DNA of 64,000 nucleotides from Aneurinibacillus sp. Ricciae_BoGa-3 (GTDB lineage: Bacteria > Bacillota > Bacilli > Aneurinibacillales > Aneurinibacillaceae). The notes below the pieces were generated by a model. It was not told the DNA's origin, did no database searches, and saw nothing but the letters and a program-made list of their open reading frames with translations. Position 1 is the stretch's first letter, and every line of letters starts with the position of its first letter. Where the stretch lies: contig NZ_CP116887.1 of assembly GCF_028421645.1 (NCBI RefSeq), positions 355,001 to 419,000 on the forward strand. Reading direction: 5' to 3'. Below are positions 57,962-64,000 of this stretch, piece by piece. Position numbers and translations under genes: made by a program.

Positions 57962-58086
57962 ACAGATTAACCTCTTGTGACAAGCTTGTTAAGGAGGTGG
58001 TTATTTAATAAGCATACCTGATTTCTTATTTACATTTAGGCAATTAGGCAATATATATAATATCCATTAAGGAAGGATGATTTTAC

Positions 58087-58293
58087 ATGGAAAATATCAC
58101 ATTGAATGTTAAAGGTATGACATGTGGTCATTGCGAAAAAGCTGTGCGAACAGCACTAGAAGAGTTAAATGGTATAAGCAAAGTCTCCGTTCATCTCAAA
58201 GAGGGTAAAGTAGACGTTGCGTTTGACAATGCAAAAGTATCAACTGGCCAAATGAAAGAAGCAATTGAGGAACAGGGGTATAATGTTGTATAA
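58087..58293 (+). CDS. copZ: Copper chaperone CopZ
   Basis: 68-residue HMA protein with GMTCGHC (Cys13 and Cys16), which carries Cu(I) to CopA. The start ATG follows AAGGAAGGATG. It is transcribed in the same direction as csoR, and a long terminator follows. Confidence 0.95.
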   Translation: MENITLNVKGMTCGHCEKAVRTALEELNGISKVSVHLKEGKVDVAFDNAKVSTGQMKEAIEEQGYNVV

Positions 58294-58313
58294 AGGATGA
58301 CAATCCAACCTGA

Positions 58314-58385
58314 AAAAAGCAGTATCCGCAGCTTATGAACGTTTGATCGTTAACTAGCATAAGCAGAGGATACTGCTTTTTTATT
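58314..58385 (+). terminator. terminator of the csoR-copZ unit
   Basis: AAAAAGCAGTATCC and GCTTATG pair with CATAAGC and GGATACTGCTTTTT in a long stem. Confidence 0.85.
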
Positions 58386-58514
58386 TTTTAAAATCAGTAA
58401 ACCACCTATAAAATTCAAAGTTTCCAATAAATAAAAGCTAAGTGCTGTTTGGGTACCAAGCTCTCAACAAACGCTTTCGCATTGTCTGCGATTTTCGTTT
58501 ATAGTTTCTCCTCT

Positions 58515-58940
58515 TTATTTACCTTCTTCTGCAAAACGCTTAATTCTAGCCTCTATATCATCACGCACACGTTGGAATACAGCCCATTTTTCTTCTTCTG
58601 TACCGGTAGCTTTGGCTGGGTCGTCAAAACCCCAGTGATCGCGTGTTACATGAGGAGGCGTCATCGGACACTTATCATTCGCATCACCACAAAGCGTCAC
58701 AATATAGTCAGCTTTATTTAATAGTTCTGGGTCAATGATATCGGACGTTTGCTTGGAAATATCGATTCCTTTTTCTAACATCGCCTTCATCGCATTGGGA
58801 TTCAAACCATGTGCTTCAATCCCTGCACTGTACACATCATATTTGTCACATAAATACTTCTTACCAAATCCCTCTGCCATTTGGCTCCGGCAGGAATTTC
58901 CCGTGCAAAGAAAATAGATGTTTTTTTTGTTTTCAGCCAT
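58515..58940 (-). CDS. arsC: Arsenate reductase, thioredoxin-coupled
   Basis: 141 residues of the low-molecular-weight phosphatase fold. The P-loop CTGNSCR starts at Cys12, and the relay cysteines lie in [10 protein letters not shown]. It reduces arsenate to arsenite, which ArsB exports. Last gene of arsR-arsB-arsI-arsC on the minus strand, 25 bases after arsI. The start has AAGGAGATATC upstream. Confidence 0.95.
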   Translation of the reverse strand: MAENKKNIYFLCTGNSCRSQMAEGFGKKYLCDKYDVYSAGIEAHGLNPNAMKAMLEKGIDISKQTSDIIDPELLNKADYIVTLCGDANDKCPMTPPHVTRDHWGFDDPAKATGTEEEKWAVFQRVRDDIEARIKRFAEEGK

Positions 58941-58965
58941 GATGATATCTCCTTAATGTTTCCGT

Positions 58966-59442
58966 TTATTTTTTGAAGTTGCCAAGGTTTCCAAACTGAA
59001 TTACGACAGGTTCAGGGGCACAGCAAACGCCTGCAACAAGGGGTTCATCTGCTGATTCAAATTCTGAATCCTCTTTTGTATAGAATACTTCCCACGCGTT
59101 GCCCTCTGGGTCATCAACCCAAATTTTATCCTGAACGGCATAGCAGCAAGTTGTATTCATTTCATCAAGTGTAGCAATTCCTGCTTCTTTAAAACGCTTT
59201 CTCATGGCGATGACAGCTTCTGTATCCGCTACTTGGAATCCCATATGATTTAATGCTCCTTTGTTATCATAAGGACGTACATTCATGGAGAAATGAAGGG
59301 GAGGATTGTTCAGTTCAAATTTTGCATAATTGTCTCTGACTTTCGTTGGTTCTTCACCAAAAAAAGCACGATAAAATTTAAGATTTTCCTCCAGGCTTTT
59401 TACATTAATTGCGACATGCATGCGAAATGTTGGATTTAACAT
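58966..59442 (-). CDS. arsI: ArsI/CadI-family dioxygenase
   Basis: 158-residue glyoxalase-fold protein of the ArsI/CadI family. ArsI is an Fe(II) C-As lyase for trivalent organoarsenicals. Present are MHVAINVKSLEENLKFYRAF, the LNHMGFQV metal motif and NTTCCYAVQDKIWVDDPEGN, whose Cys pair binds arsenic and whose later Glu (WEVF) binds iron. A C-terminal VCCAPEP adds another Cys pair. Its position between arsB and arsC supports an arsenic role; cadmium-induced protein is the alternative name. Confidence 0.9.
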   Translation of the reverse strand: MLNPTFRMHVAINVKSLEENLKFYRAFFGEEPTKVRDNYAKFELNNPPLHFSMNVRPYDNKGALNHMGFQVADTEAVIAMRKRFKEAGIATLDEMNTTCCYAVQDKIWVDDPEGNAWEVFYTKEDSEFESADEPLVAGVCCAPEPVVIQFGNLGNFKK

Positions 59443-59461
59443 GGATAATCATCCTTTCCTT

Positions 59462-60757
59462 TTATGAAATGATTCGTAGCCAGATATAAAGACCAGCTAG
59501 TGTAATAAACAAGGTTGGTATGGTAAGCAGAATACCTGTTTTGAAGTATCTGCCCCACGTAATGTTGACACCTTTTTGTGAAAGGACGTGGAGCCAAAGC
59601 AAGGTCGCAAGAGAGCCAATTGGCGTTATTTTTGGTCCCAGGTCACACCCAATGATGTTTGCGTATTGCAGGGCTTCGCGAACGACCCCTTGTGTATGGG
59701 TGCCATGGATTGCCAAAGCATCAATCATAACCGTGGGCATGTTATTCATAATGGAAGATAGAATAGCCGCGATAAAACCGGTTCCAATGGTGGCGGTAAA
59801 TAATCCTTTGTCAGAAACCGACTGAATAAGCTGACCTAATAAATCCGTTAATCCTGCGTTTTTGAGTCCATACACAACCACATACATACCGATGGAGAAA
59901 ACAACTACTGCCCAAGGGGCACCTTTTACAAGCTTCCATGTTTTAATCTCAGGGCTTTTGCTTGCCAGCATGAGATAAATGAAAGCAATTACGACAGCGA
60001 CTACGGAAACAGGTATGTGGAAGAATTGCGTGATCAAATAGCCAATCAACAAAACACCAAGAATAAACCAGGATAGACGAAAAAGAGTTTTGTCTTTAAT
60101 GGCATCCGCCGGATTTTTTAACTGGGAAACATTATAATTGTCTGGAATGTCTTTTCGATAATAAAGAAACAGAACAAGTAAGCTCGCGAATAACGAGAAC
60201 AAAGTGGTAATAATCATCCTGCTTGCATACTGTAAAAATCCGATGTGAAAGTAATCGGCTGATACGATATTCACCAGGTTGCTTACAACAAGGGGCAGCG
60301 ATGTCGTATCGGCAATAAATCCACTCGCCATTATAAACGGCAGGATCATTTTGTCCTTAAACTTCAATGCACGTACCATTGCCAGTACGATAGGCGTTAA
60401 AATTAAAGCGGCTCCGTCGTTTGCAAAAAACGCAGCAACAGCTGCCCCAAGGAATACAACGTAAACAAACATTCTCTTTCCGTTGCCTTTGGCTAAACGA
60501 GCCATATGTAAAGCAGCCCATTCAAAGAAACCAATTTCATCAAGAATAAGGGAAATTAAAATGATAGCTACAAACGAAAATGTGGCGTCCCACACAATGC
60601 CGGTCACGGTCATAACATCATGAAACGATACTACTCCGAAAAGCAGAGCAAGGATAGCTCCTCCAAGGGCAGACCAACCGATGTTTAAACCTCTCGGCTG
60701 CCAAATAACAAAAATTAAGGTCATAACAAAAATCACAATTGAAATCCAAGTTTGCAT
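59462..60757 (-). CDS. arsB: Arsenite efflux pump ArsB
   Basis: 431-residue ion-transporter with about 12 helices. Family stretches: [59 protein letters not shown] and [13 protein letters not shown]. It exports arsenite. It lies 29 bases after arsR and 20 bases before arsI. Confidence 0.95.
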   Translation of the reverse strand: MQTWISIVIFVMTLIFVIWQPRGLNIGWSALGGAILALLFGVVSFHDVMTVTGIVWDATFSFVAIILISLILDEIGFFEWAALHMARLAKGNGKRMFVYVVFLGAAVAAFFANDGAALILTPIVLAMVRALKFKDKMILPFIMASGFIADTTSLPLVVSNLVNIVSADYFHIGFLQYASRMIITTLFSLFASLLVLFLYYRKDIPDNYNVSQLKNPADAIKDKTLFRLSWFILGVLLIGYLITQFFHIPVSVVAVVIAFIYLMLASKSPEIKTWKLVKGAPWAVVVFSIGMYVVVYGLKNAGLTDLLGQLIQSVSDKGLFTATIGTGFIAAILSSIMNNMPTVMIDALAIHGTHTQGVVREALQYANIIGCDLGPKITPIGSLATLLWLHVLSQKGVNITWGRYFKTGILLTIPTLFITLAGLYIWLRIIS

Positions 60758-60786
60758 GTTGCTGTCTCTCCACTTCCATAAATTTT

Positions 60787-61128
60787 TTACTCGCAGTCAG
60801 TCTCACAGCAAGCATTCGCTTGAGTCGATTGATACTGGGCGAGCCTTTCCTTCTGGGAAGGGACATAGTCAAGAATCTGCATAATATACGGATGCGATTC
60901 AGTATCCAAGCGATAATACACCCATGTGCCAGTTTTGCGTTCCTTCAGAAGCCCTGCGTTAAGCATCTTACGCAAATGCTGACTAATCCCTGGCTGTGAA
61001 CTTCCAACCAAGTCCACTAATTCACAAACGCACAGTTCTTTCTCTTTTAAGTAGGACAAGATTGTCAGTCGAGTTTTATCAGCAGCCAGCTTCAGAAGTT
61101 CTGACATTTCTTCAACCGTACGCTTCAT
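60787..61128 (-). CDS. arsR: Arsenic-responsive repressor ArsR
   Basis: 113-residue winged-helix repressor. The As(III) site [10 protein letters not shown] lies in the recognition-helix region, followed by [20 protein letters not shown]. The C-terminal tail ends NACCETDCE with three more Cys, which may act as an extra metal site. First gene of the ars operon. A TTATAT/ATATAA dyad lies just upstream. Confidence 0.94.
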   Translation of the reverse strand: MKRTVEEMSELLKLAADKTRLTILSYLKEKELCVCELVDLVGSSQPGISQHLRKMLNAGLLKERKTGTWVYYRLDTESHPYIMQILDYVPSQKERLAQYQSTQANACCETDCE

Positions 61129-61144
61129 ATATTCACCACCTTTT

Positions 61145-61164
61145 ATATAAATGCATGATTATAT
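61145..61164. promoter_or_regulatory. candidate ArsR operator
   Basis: ATATAA and TTATAT are separated by 8 bases (61145-61164), directly upstream of arsR on the minus strand. AT-rich dyads of this type are typical for ArsR repressors. The assignment is positional. Confidence 0.4.
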
Positions 61165-61349
61165 TACGCTTAACTTATATAGAAATCAACAACAATTTTT
61201 TTTTATTAGATGTTGCATAATCGGTTATCTTAACATATACTACCATTAAATCAAATAAATTTGATGCATGCATTGGGGGAACGGCTATTGATTGCCAACT
61301 GTGGGAGTAAATTAAGCCGCTGCTTATAAAGAAATGAGGGATGAAACAC

Positions 61350-61679
61350 ATGAAGATACCATTACCATTGCTAAGTGATTCCCTTGAAAGCACTTTTGAA
61401 CAATACGAAGCCAAGTTTAAGGCTATGGCAGACAAAAAACGTCTTCATATCCTGTATGAATTATGCCAACGAGGAAAAACCTGTGTATGCGATCTTACCG
61501 GCGTTTTAGATATGCAACAATCTAAGCTGTCATATCACCTAAAAATTTTGCTTGATGCGAATCTCATTGAGAAAGAGACGATAGGGACGTGGAGTTATTA
61601 TCAATTAAACGAAAAAGAAATGGGCCATCTTCTTTCTAATGAACTTTGTTGTGTTTTTTTACCTAACAAGGGTAACTAA
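61350..61679 (+). CDS. Second ArsR-family metalloregulator
   Basis: About 109 residues with a winged helix. The metal motif KTCVCDLTGVL has the CVC pair, and MQQSKLSYHLKILLDANLIE is the recognition helix region. A CC pair (NELCCVFL) lies near the end. It differs clearly from the ArsR at 60787, so it is not a recent copy. I use the ATG at 61350 with GAGGG ten bases upstream; the ATG at 61341 lies too close to it. It is followed by a small Cys-tailed gene in the same direction. Confidence 0.9.
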   Translation: MKIPLPLLSDSLESTFEQYEAKFKAMADKKRLHILYELCQRGKTCVCDLTGVLDMQQSKLSYHLKILLDANLIEKETIGTWSYYQLNEKEMGHLLSNELCCVFLPNKGN

Positions 61680-61749
61680 ATTTTTTTTGCTTCATTAATC
61701 AATTATTTTTGATTAAATAATTTTTCCATAGAGTGAGGAGTGAATAAAC

Positions 61750-61944
61750 ATGTCATTGAATCATTATTATTTGGAAAGCATGGCAAGGCATAAACAATTA
61801 GAAATAGAAAAACAGGCACGTGAATCTTGGAAATTTATCGATATAAAAGACAATAAAGAGATCCAGTCCATCGAGAAGCTCTTAAAAACTACGGAAAAAT
61901 CAGTAATAGTTGCAGCTCCATCTTCCTGTTGTTGTGAATGTTAA
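61750..61944 (+). CDS. Small protein with CCCEC tail, in the ars cluster
   Basis: 64 residues from an ATG with GAGGAGTGAATAAAC upstream (good ribosome site). The body is charged and helical (SMARHKQLEIEKQARESWKF, then IEKLLKTTEKSVIV). The C terminus is APSSCCCEC, four Cys in five residues, a likely arsenite or soft-metal binding tail. It lies 70 bases after the second ArsR gene and is probably co-transcribed. I know of no assigned function. Confidence 0.75.
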   Translation: MSLNHYYLESMARHKQLEIEKQARESWKFIDIKDNKEIQSIEKLLKTTEKSVIVAAPSSCCCEC

Positions 61945-61993
61945 TCATCCGAAACTTATGTATCAAGCGAAAGAAAACGATTATCCCGTGTCT

Positions 61994-62878
61994 CTATATA
62001 GAAAACATTTCTACAAATCGGCGTGCCGGTGTAGATAGGAATCGATTGCGCAACCAGACCACAGCAGCCGTGGATTCCAATGAGGGTTCAATGATTTCTC
62101 GAAACTGCAGAGTAGTGGTAGAACGAAGATTCATCGCCGACTTTGGTACAATCGTGATGCCAGTGCCAGACTCGGCCAAAGCCAAAAGTGTCATAATGTC
62201 ATCGCTTTCGCAGAGAATGTGGGGTTGAAAACCGGCGAATTCACAAGCTTTCATAAACTGTTCATAAATGAACATTCCATGTTGTCGACGTAATAGCATC
62301 ATTGGAAAATTAGCAAGGTCGGAGAGTCGAATGGGGGTATCATCGCCTCCGTGTTTACCAGTGGTATTCATAGCAACAACCAATGGCTCAATGGGTAACA
62401 GTACCATTTCGTACATTTTTGTGCTTTCAATGGGCAGTCGTACCAGCCCTACTTCAATGACCCTGCTTTCTAATAGTTGCATGATACGATGCGTGTCACC
62501 CTCCCATAACTGAAAGTAGACAGAGGGATAGCTGTCATAAAAAGAGCGGATTCGTTGTGGCAAGAGTGTGACACCGGTTGATGGTACGGTCCCAATAGAC
62601 AATGTCCCACGAACCCCAGCATGGTGTTCTTCCATTTCAGAAACGGTTCTCTGCATCAAACCAACCATTTGCTCTGCACGACGTTGCAAAGTACGGCCGG
62701 CTTCGGTTAGCTTTACTGTACGCCCCATTCTTTCTACCAGCTGTACACCGAGTTCTTGTTCCAGTAGCTTTAACTGGTGACTAAGCGGAGGTTGTGCCAT
62801 GTGCAACCGTTTTGCCGCCCGTGTGATTTGACCTTCCTCTGCAATGACCAAAAAGTATTTAAGTTGTCTCAAATCCAT
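61994..62878 (-). CDS. LysR-family transcriptional regulator
   Basis: 294 residues. The N-terminal helix-turn-helix MDLRQLKYFLVIAEEGQITR with AAKRLHMAQPPLSHQLKLLE is typical, followed by the periplasmic-binding-protein-like effector domain (RGTLSIGTVPSTGVTLLPQR). The ligand is unknown. It is divergent from an MFS pump, which it probably controls. Confidence 0.92.
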   Translation of the reverse strand: MDLRQLKYFLVIAEEGQITRAAKRLHMAQPPLSHQLKLLEQELGVQLVERMGRTVKLTEAGRTLQRRAEQMVGLMQRTVSEMEEHHAGVRGTLSIGTVPSTGVTLLPQRIRSFYDSYPSVYFQLWEGDTHRIMQLLESRVIEVGLVRLPIESTKMYEMVLLPIEPLVVAMNTTGKHGGDDTPIRLSDLANFPMMLLRRQHGMFIYEQFMKACEFAGFQPHILCESDDIMTLLALAESGTGITIVPKSAMNLRSTTTLQFREIIEPSLESTAAVVWLRNRFLSTPARRFVEMFSI

Positions 62879-63048
62879 CTAGCAGCCTGACCTCCTCGTT
62901 ATGCCTAACTATATATAATTTGTATATATGGTAGATATTATAGATATTTCACATATGGTTTGTCTATTGCTACAATCAGTGGTGGAAAGAATTAAAGGCA
63001 CAACACCTACGAAGATCAAAGGGTGCCTAATAGGAACGAGGCTTTTGG

Positions 63049-64000
63049 ATGGAAACTTCAACAGATCTTTATGCTCGGCGTTGGTATGTTCTTTGGACGG
63101 TTGGTATTGGGACTTTTTTGTCGTCTCTGAATACGAGCATTACCAATACAGTCTTGCCTGTGATCCAGCGGGCAATACATCTAACATTAAGCCAATCTGA
63201 ATGGATCGTACTGATTTATCTCCTGGTCTTGACGTTGTTCCTGCTGCCTGTTGGAAGGCTGTCTGATGTGTGGGGACATCGACGGATTTTTCTATTTGGT
63301 TTTGCTCTTTTCACTTGTGCAGCTCTGCTATGTGGGTTTTCAAGAAATTATGTATCTCTTTTATGGGGCAGGGCATTGCTCGCACTTGCGGGTTCAATGA
63401 TCTTGTCTGTCGGCCCCGCACTGATTTCGACCACGTTTCCGGCAGAACAACGAGGGCGGGTTCTTGGTATTCAAGCGATAATGACCTATATTGGCCTATC
63501 GCTGGGGCCTGTCCTTGGAGGTTGGTTCACTCAATTATGGGGCTGGCCAATTATCTTTTTCATCACGGTTCCCTTTGGCCTGGCAGGACTCGTGCTTGGA
63601 ATGTGGGCTGTCCCAGGGATTGTTTCGGAACAGCAGAAACATCTGGACCTGAAGGGGTTTTTCTTGTTCATCATTGGTATGACGACAGGCACCTTACTCT
63701 TGAATTCAAATGCGATCACACAACACCGCTCATTATTAATCACGATTTTGTTGGTTTGCTTCGGAATCTCAACCTGGGGCTTTGTACACATTGAGCGTAA
63801 ACAACCAGATCCAATGCTTGATTTACGGCTATTCCAGATACGTAACTTTGGTTTTGGAACATTGGGTGCGGCATTGAATTACTTGTGCTTCTTTCTCACA
63901 ATGTTCCTTCTCCCATTCTATTTTGATCATGTTCTACAGCTTTCAGCTTTAGCGACTGGAACGTACTTGAGTATCACACCATTGATCATGACGGTTTGTG
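63049..64000 (+). CDS. MFS multidrug transporter, DHA2 (EmrB/QacA) type, cut by the window end
   Basis: The frame is open from the ATG at 63049 (GGAACGAGG upstream) to the end of the window: 317 residues and about nine helices so far. Family motifs: motif A in LPVGRLSDVWGHRRIFLFG, motif C in IGLSLGPVLGGWFTQLWGWP. It begins METSTDLYARRWYVLWTVGI. DHA2 members export drugs or dyes with proton exchange; the substrate is unknown. It is divergent from the LysR gene 170 bases away. Confidence 0.9.
   Translation, partial: METSTDLYARRWYVLWTVGIGTFLSSLNTSITNTVLPVIQRAIHLTLSQSEWIVLIYLLVLTLFLLPVGRLSDVWGHRRIFLFGFALFTCAALLCGFSRNYVSLLWGRALLALAGSMILSVGPALISTTFPAEQRGRVLGIQAIMTYIGLSLGPVLGGWFTQLWGWPIIFFITVPFGLAGLVLGMWAVPGIVSEQQKHLDLKGFFLFIIGMTTGTLLLNSNAITQHRSLLITILLVCFGISTWGFVHIERKQPDPMLDLRLFQIRNFGFGTLGAALNYLCFFLTMFLLPFYFDHVLQLSALATGTYLSITPLIMTVC

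Overview
This window is a piece of chromosome from a low-GC, spore-forming Firmicute of the order Bacillales. The evidence is the conserved block sigW-rsiW-cdaA-cdaR-glmM-glmS with a glmS ribozyme, strong GGAGG-type ribosome binding sites, a heterocycloanthracin-type peptide, a class C group II intron and Bacillales-like copper and arsenic genes. An Aneurinibacillus/Brevibacillus-like organism is plausible, but the genus is inference.

Layout. 1-3109: the 3' part of a 23S rRNA gene, then 13 tRNA genes. No 5S gene is seen between them. Two families of small structured repeats sit between the tRNAs, and nearly every copy ends with a copy of the 3' end of the tRNA just upstream. 3322-5813: osmoprotectant ABC transporter (opuCA plus fused opuCB-CC). 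6024-19881: housekeeping block of arginase, SigW and its anti-sigma factor, c-di-AMP synthase CdaA and its regulator CdaR (frameshifted here), GlmM, the mannitol genes mtlA-mtlR-mtlD, and the ribozyme-controlled glmS. CdaA, CdaR, GlmM and GlmS link c-di-AMP signalling to amino-sugar supply for the cell wall. The mannitol genes feed fructose-6-phosphate, the substrate of GlmS.

20174-33710 is an accessory zone. It holds an IS66 relic beside a truncated ThsA-macro-like (Thoeris-type) gene and a recombinase tail, a LysE exporter with a divergent TrmB regulator, a decayed RND pump, a siroheme/Fe-S reductase-like protein, a polysaccharide deacetylase, a broken multicopper oxidase, small unknown genes and a TOMM bacteriocin precursor with nine QCFGGx repeats. 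34379-43654 holds two aldo-keto reductases with an AraC-type regulator, IS1182 and ISL3 remnants, a MerR regulator with a perfect operator, an old-yellow-enzyme homologue, and DJ-1 and YdeI proteins. Copies of a hairpin-bearing intergenic repeat are scattered through it.

43996-48932 is a nested mobile element. A class C group II intron sits right after a terminator, and its reverse transcriptase gene is split at one codon boundary by a 3,049-bp recombinase-in-trio (RIT) element. The RIT element has perfect 11-bp inverted ends and a 6-bp direct repeat. 49363-64000 is a metal and stress region: oxalate decarboxylase-like bicupin, CcdA, a cupredoxin membrane protein, CopA, a decayed two-component system, CsoR and CopZ, then arsR-arsB-arsI-arsC, a second ArsR with a Cys-tailed small protein, a LysR regulator and a divergent MFS pump cut by the window end.

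Many genes carry single-base frameshifts, stops or small deletions (cdaR, multicopper oxidase, SHOCT peptide, response regulator, RitB, ISL3). Real decay is likely for the mobile and accessory genes. Sequencing error must be excluded for the core gene cdaR.
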